From Microbacterium sp. (GTDB taxonomy: Bacteria; Actinomycetota; Actinomycetes; Actinomycetales; Microbacteriaceae): 33,588 bases of DNA. The translations under genes and the position numbers were made by a program. Positions 22,508 to 30,984 of this stretch are shown one piece after another. Under the pieces are notes generated by a model, which saw nothing but the letters and a program-made list of their open reading frames with translations, did not search any database and was not told the DNA's origin. Where the stretch lies: assembly GCA_031177765.1 (NCBI GenBank), contig JAPSKH010000021.1, positions 1 through 33,588 of the forward strand, in the 5' to 3' direction. Numbering within the stretch: the stretch's first letter is position 1; every line of letters starts with the position of its first letter.

Positions 22508-23541
22508 CGCTTCTCCCGCTCGGCATCGGCTGCTTCACGCGCATGCCGCAGCTCCTCGGTCGCCACGGCGACGGCATCCTCGGCCTGGCGCACGCGACGC
22601 AGCGCGAAGGTCGGGGAACCGTGCCGCTCCCGCACCCGGTCGCTGCGCTCGCGTTCCCCGATGATGATCCACGTCGCGGCGAGCAGGATCACCTGCGACG
22701 ACAGGTTCATCCACAGGAGCAGCGCGATGAGGGCGGCGAACGACGCCAGCAGCGGGTTCGTCGACGCGCCGCCCACGAACAGCCCCGACAGCTGCTGCAG
22801 CACGGTCAGGCCGATCGCGCCGATGATGGCGCCGCGCCACAGTGTGCTCGCGCGGGCGCGCACGCCGCTGAGCGTCACGAACGCGAGCGCGACCAGCGCA
22901 GCGTCGAGCACGAAGACGACGATGATCGAGACGCCCCGCGTGGCGAGGTCGGTGAGCAGACCGGGGTCCAGTCCCATCCGATCACGGAGGACGTCGATGA
23001 ACGCGGTACCGGCGACGGTCCCCAGCGCCGACACCGCAAGGCCCCCGCCGATCGCGATCGCGAGGAGCAGGTTGCGCAGCAGCACCCACACGAAGAACGT
23101 GTCGTCGTGCACCTTGTCGGCAAGCGTGCGCAGCGCCACCCGGAGCGACCCGATCGCGCCGATCGCCGCACCGACCAGGGCGACGAGCGCGATCACGCCG
23201 GCGAGGGTGAAGCCGGCGGGCGCCTCGATGTCGGCGACGTCGATCAGTCCCTCCTCGCCGACCAGGCCCGGAACGGCGGCATCCACAGCGGAGACCAGCG
23301 ACCGCAGGGCGGCCGGATTGCCGCTGAGCCAGAGCGATGCGAACGAGAAGCCCAGCAGGACGCCGGCGAAGACGGAGAACAGCGACCGGTACGTCACGCT
23401 GTCTGCGAGCATGGGTCCGCGACGCTCGACGAAGTGCAGCCACACGCGCACCGGCTTCACCGACAGCGCCCACGCCGTCAGGCGGGCCATGACGGCGGGA
23501 AGTCCGCGATCCTGCGTTCCGTTCTCGGCGGTGGCAGACAT
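22504..23541 (-). CDS. YihY/BrkB-family inner membrane protein
   Basis: 345 aa. It is a polytopic membrane protein with about six hydrophobic segments and the family features RGPMLADSVTYRSLFSVFA at the first segment and NPLLASFAALIALLLWMNLSSQ near the fifth. The C-terminal tail of about 60 residues is charged and helical and faces the cytoplasm. The family was once annotated as ribonuclease BN, which was wrong; its transport or other role is not established. ATG 23541 is preceded by TAGCCT and 6 bases, so the transcript appears leaderless. nnrE overlaps its stop codon. Confidence 0.9.
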   Translation of the reverse strand: MSATAENGTQDRGLPAVMARLTAWALSVKPVRVWLHFVERRGPMLADSVTYRSLFSVFAGVLLGFSFASLWLSGNPAALRSLVSAVDAAVPGLVGEEGLIDVADIEAPAGFTLAGVIALVALVGAAIGAIGSLRVALRTLADKVHDDTFFVWVLLRNLLLAIAIGGGLAVSALGTVAGTAFIDVLRDRMGLDPGLLTDLATRGVSIIVVFVLDAALVALAFVTLSGVRARASTLWRGAIIGAIGLTVLQQLSGLFVGGASTNPLLASFAALIALLLWMNLSSQVILLAATWIIIGERERSDRVRERHGSPTFALRRVRQAEDAVAVATEELRHAREAADAEREKR

Positions 23542-23547
23542 GCGGCC

Positions 23548-23553
23548 AGGCTA
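23548..23553 (-). promoter_or_regulatory. -10 box for a leaderless brkB-family transcript
   Basis: TAGCCT on the minus strand with 6 bases to the ATG at 23541 and no Shine-Dalgarno. Confidence 0.5.
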
Positions 23554-23610
23554 CCGACCCGTCCGCCGGGCAGGTCGGGCTTGACGAGCACCTCCCGATC
23601 GGGCAGATCC

Positions 23611-23616
23611 TATGAT
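23611..23616 (+). promoter_or_regulatory. -10 box for pilB
   Basis: TATGAT, the best -10 hexamer in the window, with the start near 23623 and GGAGGAAGG at 23621-23629 ahead of GTG 23637. A perfect 10-base palindrome, CCCGATCGGG (23594-23603), lies in the spacer zone and could be a regulator site. Confidence 0.6.
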
Positions 23617-23636
23617 GAGCGGAGGAAGGGGGCTCG

Positions 23637-25307
23637 GTGAGAGGACTCGCGAAGACCCTGGTGCGCAACGGGGTGGTCGGCGCCGACGACATGTCGACGC
23701 TCGTCGCCCGCACCGGTGAAGGACCCGAACTGCGCCAGGAGCTCGTCACCGCGCGCCTCGCGACCGAGACCCAGATCGCCGAGGCGATCGCGGAGCAGAC
23801 CAACCGGCCGTTCGTCGACCTCGGAAGCGTGACCCTCGATCCGGAGATCGTCGCGCTGGTGCCGCCGGCGCTGTGCCGCCGCTACCACGTGCTGCCGATC
23901 GCGCGAGGAAGACGTCAGCTCACGGTGGGCATGCTCGACCCCGAGGACCTCATCGCGCTCGACGACCTCGCGACGGCGACCGACCTCAACATCGTGCCGG
24001 TCGTGGTCGCCGCGGACGCCCTTGCCTCGGCGTTCGCGCGCTTCCTCCGCTCGGACGAGGAGCTCAGCGACCTGTCGGAGCAGATCGGCGAGATCGCCGC
24101 CGCGGACGCGGGCCCGGCGGGCACCGAGTCGCTCGAGGATCAGGCGGGCGACGCCCCGATCGTACGGTTCGTCAACATCCTCATCACGCAGGCGATCAGC
24201 GATCGCGCGAGCGACATCCACATCGAGCCCGGCGAGCGCCAGCTCACCGTGCGCTACCGGATCGACGGCGTGCTGCACGAGATGCAGCGCGCCGACCGCT
24301 CGATCCAGGACGGGGTCATCTCGCGGCTGAAGATCATGGCGAACGTCGACATCGCCGAGCGCCGGCGGCCGCAGGACGGGCGGCTCTCGGTGCTGCACGA
24401 GGGGCGCCAGGTGGACCTGCGCCTCGCGACCCTCCCGACGGTGTGGGGCGAGAAGATCGTCATGCGCATCCTCGACAACTCCGGCACCGCGATGGAGATG
24501 TCGGAGCTGCGCTTCTCCAGCATCAACGAACAGCGGTTCCGCTCCGCCATCACCCGGCCCCACGGCATGGTTCTCGTGACCGGGCCGACCGGTTCCGGCA
24601 AGTCCACGACGCTGTACACCGCGCTCAACACCGTCGCGAACTCGCAGATCAATGTCATCACCGTCGAGGATCCGGTGGAGTACCGGATCGCGGGGATCAG
24701 CCAGATCCAGGTCAACCAGCGCGCCGGTCTCACCTTCCAGGCCGCGCTGCGATCGATCCTGCGGTCGGACCCCGACGTGGTGCTCGTCGGAGAGATCCGT
24801 GACAAGGAGACCGCCACGATCTCGATCGAAGCCGCCCTCACCGGTCACCTCGTGCTGTCGACGCTGCACACCAACGACGCGCCGAGCGCCCTCACGCGCC
24901 TCATCGAGATCGGCTGCGAGCCGTTCCTCGTCGGCACGGCGCTGTCGGCGGTCGTCGCGCAGCGTCTCGCCCGGCGGCTGTGCGTGAAGTGCCGGGTCCC
25001 CTACGTCGAGTCCGCCGACGCGCTCCGCTCCGTCGGCTTCCCGCATGATCCGTCGGATCTTCCCCAGCTCTACCGCGCCGTCGGCTGCTCGGCGTGCTCG
25101 GGAACCGGCTTCCGGGGACGTGTCGCCCTGCACGAGGTCATGACGCTCAGCGAGGGGCTCGAGCAGCTCGTCGTGGGCCGGGCCACAGGCACCGAGCTGC
25201 GCCAGCTCGCCCTCGCGGAGGGCATGGTGGCGCTGCGTGACGACGGGTTCAGCAAGGTCGCCGAGGGCATCACCACGATCGACGAGGTGCTGCGCGTCGC
25301 CGTGTGA
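23637..25307 (+). CDS. pilB: Type IV pilus assembly ATPase PilB (GspE family)
   Basis: 556 aa. This hexameric cytoplasmic ATPase drives pilus extension by working on the PilC platform. The N-terminal 150 residues are an MshEN/T2SSE-N domain. The ATPase has Walker A GPTGSGKST (316-324), the Asp box TVEDPVEYR, Walker B VVLVGEIRD (381-389), the His box STLHTND and the four-Cys zinc site Cys449/452 and Cys484/487 (CVKC, CSAC) typical of PilB and absent from PilT. GTG 23637 has a strong GGAGGAAGG ribosome binding site. It is alone on the plus strand and convergent with the rest of the pil operon, so extension ATPase levels are controlled by a separate promoter. Confidence 0.95.
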   Translation: MRGLAKTLVRNGVVGADDMSTLVARTGEGPELRQELVTARLATETQIAEAIAEQTNRPFVDLGSVTLDPEIVALVPPALCRRYHVLPIARGRRQLTVGMLDPEDLIALDDLATATDLNIVPVVVAADALASAFARFLRSDEELSDLSEQIGEIAAADAGPAGTESLEDQAGDAPIVRFVNILITQAISDRASDIHIEPGERQLTVRYRIDGVLHEMQRADRSIQDGVISRLKIMANVDIAERRRPQDGRLSVLHEGRQVDLRLATLPTVWGEKIVMRILDNSGTAMEMSELRFSSINEQRFRSAITRPHGMVLVTGPTGSGKSTTLYTALNTVANSQINVITVEDPVEYRIAGISQIQVNQRAGLTFQAALRSILRSDPDVVLVGEIRDKETATISIEAALTGHLVLSTLHTNDAPSALTRLIEIGCEPFLVGTALSAVVAQRLARRLCVKCRVPYVESADALRSVGFPHDPSDLPQLYRAVGCSACSGTGFRGRVALHEVMTLSEGLEQLVVGRATGTELRQLALAEGMVALRDDGFSKVAEGITTIDEVLRVAV

Positions 25308-25319
25308 GCACCGGCGGGG

Positions 25320-26561
25320 TCACTGCCCCTGCTGCCCCAGCTCGCCGTAGATCGAGAAGATCGGCATGTACAGCGAGACCACCATGCCGCCGATGATGAT
25401 GCCGATCCCGACGATGAGGATCGGCTCGATCGACGCGGTCAGCTGCGAGGTCGCGGTCTCCACCTCGTTCTCGTAGAAGTCCGCGATGCTGGCCAGCATG
25501 TCGGCGAGCGTGCCGGACTCCTCCCCGACCGCCGTCATCTGCGCCACCATCGGCGGGAACACCTCGGCCCTCGCCAGCGGGGTCGAGAAGGACCGGCCCT
25601 GTCTGACCGACTCCTGGATCTGGTGGACCGCCTGCTCGATCTTCCAGTTGTTGGATGCCGCCGCCACGATCGACAGCGCCTGGACGAGGGGCACGCCCGC
25701 GTTGAGCATCATCGACAGGCTGCGGGTGAAGCGCGCGACGGCGATCTTCGTCACGAGCGGCCCCATCACGGGGAGCTTGAGCTTCCAGGGGTCGACGATC
25801 CGGCGGACCTTCTCCTCCCGGCGGTTGCGGAGCCACCAGAGCCACCCGACGACGGCGAGCACGATCAGCACCGGGAGCAGCCACACCATGTTGTTCGACA
25901 GCGTGACGAGGATCTGCGTCGGCACCGGGAGCTCCGAGCCGAGGTTGGAGAACATCCCCTCGAAGATCGGCACGACGAAGGTCACCATCGCGATCACGCC
26001 GAGGATGGCGATGACGAAGACGATGATCGGGTAGGTCGTGGCGGACTTGATCTTGCCCTGCAGCTCGGCCTCGCCCTGGTAGGTCTCGGCGACGGTCGCC
26101 AGCGACTGGCCCAGGAAGCCGCCGGTCTCGCCGACCTTGACCATGCTGATCATGAGCGGCGGGAACACGTCGGGGTAGCCGGCCAGCGCCGCCGAGAACG
26201 ACGAGCCCGACTCGACGGCGGCGTGCACGCCGATCAGGGCGCTCTGCAGCTTCTTGTCCTCGGCCTGCTCGATCAGGATCGTGAGCGTCCGCATGAGCGG
26301 AAGACCGGCGTTGATGAGCCCCGCCATCTGCTTGGCGAAGACCGCCAGCGTGCCGACCTTGACGCGCTTCTCGAACCCCGGGATGGAGACATCCCGGTTC
26401 AGCCCGGTCTTCGAGGTGAGCGTGACCTCGAGCGGCGTGAGGCCCTGTGCGCGCAGCTTCGCCGTCACCGCCCCCTCGCTCGGGGCCTCGAGGGTCCCCT
26501 TCACGATGCCCCCGCCGGTGCCGTCGACGGCGCGGTAGGTGTACTCCTGGACGAGCGCCAT
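25320..26561 (-). CDS. pilC: Type IV pilus inner-membrane platform protein PilC (GspF family)
   Basis: 413 aa. It is the membrane platform on which PilB and PilT act. The N-terminal YTYRAVDGTG..VKGTLEA segment and the two repeated GspF domains (FAKQMAGLINAGLPLMRTL and FTRSLSMMLNAGVPLVQAL) are visible, each with KVGETGGFL / AVGEESGTL loops and hydrophobic segments, with a final membrane helix near IIIGGMVVSLYMPIF. Its ATG overlaps the pilT stop by one base. It is the last gene of the operon and stops 12 bases from the convergent pilB; no terminator is visible between them. Confidence 0.95.
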   Translation of the reverse strand: MALVQEYTYRAVDGTGGGIVKGTLEAPSEGAVTAKLRAQGLTPLEVTLTSKTGLNRDVSIPGFEKRVKVGTLAVFAKQMAGLINAGLPLMRTLTILIEQAEDKKLQSALIGVHAAVESGSSFSAALAGYPDVFPPLMISMVKVGETGGFLGQSLATVAETYQGEAELQGKIKSATTYPIIVFVIAILGVIAMVTFVVPIFEGMFSNLGSELPVPTQILVTLSNNMVWLLPVLIVLAVVGWLWWLRNRREEKVRRIVDPWKLKLPVMGPLVTKIAVARFTRSLSMMLNAGVPLVQALSIVAAASNNWKIEQAVHQIQESVRQGRSFSTPLARAEVFPPMVAQMTAVGEESGTLADMLASIADFYENEVETATSQLTASIEPILIVGIGIIIGGMVVSLYMPIFSIYGELGQQGQ

Positions 26562-27703
26562 CAGTAGCCCCAGCCGGCGGACTGCCGCTCGGAGGCGTGC
26601 AGCGACCAGGACTCGGCATCCAGGTCGCGGGGCCGCACGCGCGCGTCGTCCAGCGATGCGGGGTCGGTCGCGTACGCCTTCGCGGTGGCCATCGCGATGG
26701 TGCCCTCCTCGACCAGGCGGCGCAGGTCCTGGTCGAGCGTGTGCATGCCGAGGCTGCCTCCCGCCTGCAGCATCGAGTAGATCTGGCTGACCTGGCCCTC
26801 GCGGATGAGGTTCGCGATCGCGGGGGTGTTGACGAGCACCTCGGTCGCGATCGCGCGTCCCGAGCTCTGCGCGCGCGGCAGCAGGGTCTGGCTGATGATG
26901 CCCTGCAGCGTGTCGCCGAGCTGAGTGCGCACCTGCGTCTGCTGGTCGGGCGGGAAGGCGTCCACGATGCGGTTGATCGACTTCGCGGCGCTCTGCGTGT
27001 GCAGGGTGGACAGCACGAGGTGGCCGGTCTCGGCGGCCGACAGGGCGGTCGAGATCGACTCGGGGTCGCGGAGCTCGCCGATGAGGATCACATCGGGGTC
27101 CTGACGCAGCACGCGACGCAGCGCCTCGGAGAACGATGCGGTGTCGCTTCCGATCTCGCGCTGGTGGATGAGCGACCTGCGGCTGGTGTGCTGGAACTCG
27201 ACCGGGTCCTCGACGGTCACGATGTGCGCCGGGAGGGTCCGGTTGACGATGTCGATCATCGCGCTGAGGGTCGTCGACTTGCCCGACCCGGTGGGACCGG
27301 TCACGAGCACGAGGCCGCGGGGCTTCAGCACGAGGTCGCGGGCGACGGCGGGCACGCCGAGCTGCTCGAGGCTCTTCGTCTGGTCGGGGATGAATCGCAT
27401 CGCCACCGCGACGTCGCCGAGCTGGCGGAAGACGTTGACACGGAACCGGGCGACGCCCGGAACGGTGTACGAGAGGTCGACCTCGCCGTGCTGGCGGAAC
27501 TGGCTGACCTGGTCGGCCGTCATGATGGAGCCGATCGCGCCCTCGAGCCAGTTGGTCGGCGTGGGCGCCTCGAAGTCCGGGATGGGCTCGAGGTCGCCGT
27601 CGACGCGCATGAGCGGCGGGTGGTTCGCCGTGAAGTGCACGTCGGAGGCGCGGGCGGCGCCGGCGGCGGCGAGCATCGAGGGCAGGGCGTCGGATGGGTA
27701 CAT
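26561..27703 (-). CDS. pilT: Type IV pilus retraction ATPase PilT
   Basis: 380 aa. PilT powers pilus retraction, giving twitching, DNA uptake or surface pull. It has an N-terminal PAS-like domain (ASDVHFTANHPPLMRVDGDL), Walker A GPTGSGKST (136-144), Asp box TVEDPVEFQ, Walker B VILIGELRD, His box STLHTQS and the retraction motif AIANLIREGQ, which matches the AIRNLIRE signature. The PilB zinc Cys residues are absent. It lies one base after the pilO stop and overlaps pilC by one base. Its presence shows the system is a retractile pilus and not only a pseudopilus. Confidence 0.95.
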   Translation of the reverse strand: MYPSDALPSMLAAAGAARASDVHFTANHPPLMRVDGDLEPIPDFEAPTPTNWLEGAIGSIMTADQVSQFRQHGEVDLSYTVPGVARFRVNVFRQLGDVAVAMRFIPDQTKSLEQLGVPAVARDLVLKPRGLVLVTGPTGSGKSTTLSAMIDIVNRTLPAHIVTVEDPVEFQHTSRRSLIHQREIGSDTASFSEALRRVLRQDPDVILIGELRDPESISTALSAAETGHLVLSTLHTQSAAKSINRIVDAFPPDQQTQVRTQLGDTLQGIISQTLLPRAQSSGRAIATEVLVNTPAIANLIREGQVSQIYSMLQAGGSLGMHTLDQDLRRLVEEGTIAMATAKAYATDPASLDDARVRPRDLDAESWSLHASERQSAGWGY

Positions 27704-27704
27704 G

Positions 27705-28430
27705 TCACTCCTCGGTGCGGATGAAGGCCAGTGCCGAGACGACGAGGGTCGTCCCGTCGGTCAGCGTGCCGTTGGTCGGCGAGAGAAGACGGGGGCCTCG
27801 ACCGAGCGCGTCGATGAAGGCGGCCGCCTGCGTCGCGTCGGCGAGCTCGACGGTGATCGTGAGCGGGATCTGCTGCTGCGGCGACGCCTCGGCGTCGGCG
27901 GGCGCGGATGCCTCGGGCGCCGTATCGGCGGGGCCACCGGTCGCGGCGCCGGCGGGGGCGTCTGCGCCCGGCTCGGCGGCTGCCGTCGGCGCGTCCGCGG
28001 GCGGCGTGGCGCCGGCGGCGGGGGCCTCGGCGCCGACGGCGGGGGCCTCGGCGCCGCCGTCCTCGGCGCCCGGGACGATCGGCGCCCAAGGCTCGCGTTC
28101 CGCAGCGACCACGCTGGTGATCGTCGCTCCGGTGTCGTCCGCGGCGGCGAGGATGATCTCGTGGACGTCGTCGAGCTTCGGGATGGCGGCGATCTCGCGG
28201 CGCAGCTCCGCCAGACCGGCGGTGATCTCGGTCATGCGCTGCTTGTCGGCCGAGAGCTGCTGCACCTGGATCTCGTACACGTCGTTGGTCTGGGCGACGG
28301 TGCGAGCCTGCGCATCGGTCGTCTGCGACGCGCCGTACATCGGCAGGGCGATGAGGCACACGCCGGCGACGACGACGCCGATGACGACGACCGCGCCGAG
28401 CAGATTGATCAGCTGCTTGGGGATGTTCAC
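27705..28430 (-). CDS. pilO: Pilus alignment protein PilO with Ala/Pro-rich insertion
   Basis: 241 aa. PilO pairs with PilN to link the cytoplasmic PilM ring to the extracytoplasmic part of the pilus machine. It has a short basic N-terminus, a membrane helix (LLGAVVVIGVVVAGVCLIAL), a coiled-coil region (about 40-80), then a ferredoxin-like domain that is split by a low-complexity Ala/Pro/Glu insertion of about 65 residues (121-186). The domain resumes at IPLTITVELADATQAAAFIDAL. The insertion includes a tandem 21-bp repeat at 28017-28058. The GTG start overlaps the pilN stop (GTGA) and has GGAGG at a good distance; the open frame further upstream runs inside pilN and is not used. Assignment rests on topology and on its place after pilN. 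Confidence 0.85.
   Translation of the reverse strand: MNIPKQLINLLGAVVVIGVVVAGVCLIALPMYGASQTTDAQARTVAQTNDVYEIQVQQLSADKQRMTEITAGLAELRREIAAIPKLDDVHEIILAAADDTGATITSVVAAEREPWAPIVPGAEDGGAEAPAVGAEAPAAGATPPADAPTAAAEPGADAPAGAATGGPADTAPEASAPADAEASPQQQIPLTITVELADATQAAAFIDALGRGPRLLSPTNGTLTDGTTLVVSALAFIRTEE
28017..28058. repeat. Tandem 21-bp repeat inside pilO
   Basis: Two adjacent 21-base units (28017-28037 and 28038-28058) differ at one base and encode GAEAPAV / GAEAPAA on the minus strand. It is in frame, so copy number could vary without breaking the gene. Confidence 0.7.
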
Positions 28431-29071
28431 TCGTCGACCTCCTCGGCGTACGCACCCGAGTAGATCGACTGATCGACGGTGATGCGCATCTCGTAGGAGT
28501 AGGCGCCCTGCTCCTCCATGACCTGCCAGCCGTCTGCTTCCAGCACACCGGGAAGCGCGCGAAGCGCACGGATGATCGGCACGATCTCGGCGGGCGTGGC
28601 GCTGGTGAGCGTCACCGTGCCGCTCACGCCGACCTCGACCGTCGGGTCGTCGCCCTGTGGGATCCCCCCGGGAGTGAGGTTGAACCCGGAGGTGCTGACG
28701 CCCGGCGGCAGCGCGCTCTGCACCGTCTGCAGCAGTCCGCTCCACGACAGGTCGTTGGCCATGGCGTCGGCGCGGTAGCCGCGCAGCTCGGTTCCGAGGT
28801 CGAGAGCCTGGCGCACATCCGCCAGTGCCGCCAGGTCGGTCAGCAGCGCGCTGGTGCGGGCGTTCTCGGAGGCCAGTCGCAACGCGGCCGAGAACTGCAG
28901 GTAGAACGCGCCGGCCGATGCGGCGCCCACGAGCAGCAGCGCCGCCAGGAGCGCGCCCACCCAGCGGCGGGCGAGCGCGGATCGCTCGCGGCGCTCGGTC
29001 TCAGCGCGCGGCATGAGATTGACGCGGGGCGCGCCGCCCCACTGCGGGACGGCCGCGTTGGCGGTGGCCAT
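28427..29071 (-). CDS. pilN: Pilus alignment protein PilN
   Basis: 214 aa. The short cytoplasmic N-terminus carries VNLMPRAETERR (17-28), the counterpart of the INLLP motif that binds PilM. A membrane helix follows (about 36-58), then a coiled coil and a small periplasm-side ferredoxin-like domain. Its ATG overlaps the pilM stop (TGATG) and its stop overlaps the pilO start. The long open frame upstream in the same frame runs through pilM, pilD and beyond and is not coding. Confidence 0.88.
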   Translation of the reverse strand: MATANAAVPQWGGAPRVNLMPRAETERRERSALARRWVGALLAALLLVGAASAGAFYLQFSAALRLASENARTSALLTDLAALADVRQALDLGTELRGYRADAMANDLSWSGLLQTVQSALPPGVSTSGFNLTPGGIPQGDDPTVEVGVSGTVTLTSATPAEIVPIIRALRALPGVLEADGWQVMEEQGAYSYEMRITVDQSIYSGAYAEEVDE

Positions 29072-30120
29072 CAGCGGGCTCCGCCCATCGCCAGCCCGAC
29101 GGTCGCCAGGAGATTCAACGCATCCTCGCCTTCCGGCATGAGCCTGCCTGTGATGACCTGGCCGACGTCGAGGTATTCGACCGGGATCGGCAGGCTGGCC
29201 GCGAGCGCCGCGGCGACGCCGGGAGCCGCCGCGCCGGCGCCGCTGAGCAGCACGCGGCTGACCGGCTGCGCGCCGGTGCGGTCGGCGTAGAACGCCAGGG
29301 TGCTGCGCAGCCGCGCGGCGAGGTCGGCCACGGCGGATTCCGACATGCCGGTCGGCCGCGGTGCCCGGCTCGCGGACCGGATGCGGCGCGCCGGGGCGCC
29401 GTCGGTGGGAGGGACCGTCTCGAGGGCCTCTTCGGGCTGACTGTCCTCGGCGACCTCGGCCAGCGCAGCGAGTTCGCGTGCCCGCACCGCGCCGGTCACG
29501 ATGTCGACGGGGATGATGCGGACGAAGCGCGGGATGCCTCCTTCGATCACCACGACGTAGCTCGTGTGGTCGCCCAGGTGGAAGGCGGCCACGGCCTCGT
29601 GCGGCGCGGTGACCTTGGTGGCGGCGCGTGCGAGCCCGAACGGGGCCAGGTCGACGACATCCACCGTGAGCTTGGCCTTCGAAACGGCGGCGATGAGCTC
29701 CTCGACCGTCTCGGCCACCGCGGCCACCAGCAGGCCCGTCACCTGATCGCCCTCCTGCGAGGCCGGGTAGAAGTCGAGCACGGCCTGGTCGAGCGGCACC
29801 GGCAGGAGGTCCTGCACCTGGTACGGCAGCGCCTGACGCAGGAGGTCGGGGCGCATGGCCTGCGTGGTGAACTCGCGGACGAGGATGCGGCGGCTGCCGA
29901 GGCCGAGCACGACGCGCCGGTTCTTGATTCCGGCGCGGCTCCACAGCTGGCGCAGCGCCAGGGCGACGGCATCCGCGTCGAACACCTCGGAGTCCTTCGC
30001 CGCTCCCGGAGGCAGCGGCACGGAACCGCTCGCGACGAGGGTCGGCTTGCCGCCGGTGGTCACCTCGGCGGCGCGGACGCCTTCCTCGGTGATCTCCAGT
30101 CCCACGATCGTCTTCGCCAT
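29071..30120 (-). CDS. pilM: Pilus assembly protein PilM (actin-like ATPase fold)
   Basis: 349 aa. PilM is a cytoplasmic ring protein that binds the PilN tail. The FtsA-like fold is shown by VGLEITEEGVRAAEV at the N-terminus, VVLGLGSRRILVREF, the LPYQVQDLLPVPLDQAVLDF block conserved in PilM, AAFHLGDHTSYVVVIEGG and VLLSGAGAAAPGVAAAL near the end. Residues about 222-258 form an acidic then basic low-complexity insertion before the last part of the fold. ATG 30120 has AAGGA upstream. It is coupled to pilN by a one-base overlap. Confidence 0.9.
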   Translation of the reverse strand: MAKTIVGLEITEEGVRAAEVTTGGKPTLVASGSVPLPPGAAKDSEVFDADAVALALRQLWSRAGIKNRRVVLGLGSRRILVREFTTQAMRPDLLRQALPYQVQDLLPVPLDQAVLDFYPASQEGDQVTGLLVAAVAETVEELIAAVSKAKLTVDVVDLAPFGLARAATKVTAPHEAVAAFHLGDHTSYVVVIEGGIPRFVRIIPVDIVTGAVRARELAALAEVAEDSQPEEALETVPPTDGAPARRIRSASRAPRPTGMSESAVADLAARLRSTLAFYADRTGAQPVSRVLLSGAGAAAPGVAAALAASLPIPVEYLDVGQVITGRLMPEGEDALNLLATVGLAMGGAR

Positions 30121-30153
30121 GACCTGTCCTTCCTGCTGATGTCGTCGCGCCGG

Positions 30154-30981
30154 TCAGGCGACCACGAAGAGTCCGATGTACGACTGCGCGAGCCACTCCC
30201 CCGCGGCGATGCCGACCCACGCACCTGCGAGCATCCAGGGCCCGAACGGAATCGCGGTGCGGCGGCTCGCGCGGCGCGTCAGGAGCAGGGCGATGCCGAA
30301 GATCCCACCGAGGAGGAAGGCCGCGAAGGCGCCGACGACGAGGGCTCCCCAGCCGAGCCATCCGAGGCACAGGCCGACGACGCCGGCGAGCTTCACATCG
30401 CCGCCTCCCATGCCTCCCGGGCGGACCAGGCGCAGGAGGGCATAGAACGCGTACAGCACGGCCCCGCCGAGCGCCGCCCGCAGCAGCGCCGCCCACTCGG
30501 CACCCAGCAGGCACGCGAGCGTGAGCAGCGCGCCGATGACGAGGTAGCTCGGCAGCACGATGGCGTTGGGCAGCCGGTGGGTGTCGAGGTCGATGAGCGT
30601 GAGCGCGATCGTGATCGCCGCGAAGTAGAGGTACGCCGCGATGACGGCGGTGGCCGCTCCCGTGCCCGCCGTCGGCGTGGCCTGCGCGAACAGCAGGCCC
30701 ACGACGCCGACGAACGCGACGGCGGTGGCCGCTTCGACGAGCGGGTACCGGCGCGAGATGGGAGTGCCGCAGTCGCGGCAGCGGCCGCGGAGCGCGAGCC
30801 ACGACAGCACGGGCACGTTCTGCCAGGGCCGCACGGGCGCATCGCATGCGGGACACCGGCTCTCGCGCGTGAGCGGGATGCCGGCGGGCACGCGGTACAC
30901 GACCACGTTGAGGAACGAGCCGATCGCCAGCCCGAAGAGTCCGGCGAACGCCAGGACGACGGCATATGCGGCACTGTTCAC
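30154..30981 (-). CDS. pilD: Prepilin peptidase / N-methyltransferase PilD
   Basis: 275 aa. It cleaves prepilins after the Gly of their class III signal and methylates the new N-terminus. The N-terminal methylase domain has the zinc Cys set Cys43/46 and Cys68/71 (CPAC and CRDC). The aspartate protease sites are in LTLIDLDTHRLPN (Asp131/133) and GGGDVKLAG (Asp195). About eight membrane segments. This is the full-length, bifunctional form. It lies between the minor pilin genes and pilM; 33 bases separate it from pilM and 3 from the upstream gene. Substrates include PilV and PilW of this operon. Confidence 0.95.
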   Translation of the reverse strand: MNSAAYAVVLAFAGLFGLAIGSFLNVVVYRVPAGIPLTRESRCPACDAPVRPWQNVPVLSWLALRGRCRDCGTPISRRYPLVEAATAVAFVGVVGLLFAQATPTAGTGAATAVIAAYLYFAAITIALTLIDLDTHRLPNAIVLPSYLVIGALLTLACLLGAEWAALLRAALGGAVLYAFYALLRLVRPGGMGGGDVKLAGVVGLCLGWLGWGALVVGAFAAFLLGGIFGIALLLTRRASRRTAIPFGPWMLAGAWVGIAAGEWLAQSYIGLFVVA

Positions 30982-30984
30982 GCG

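Noticed and set aside
23581..23586. TTGACG as a -35 box for pilB
   Set aside because: It is 24 bases from the TATGAT -10 hexamer, too far for a normal sigma-70-type promoter.
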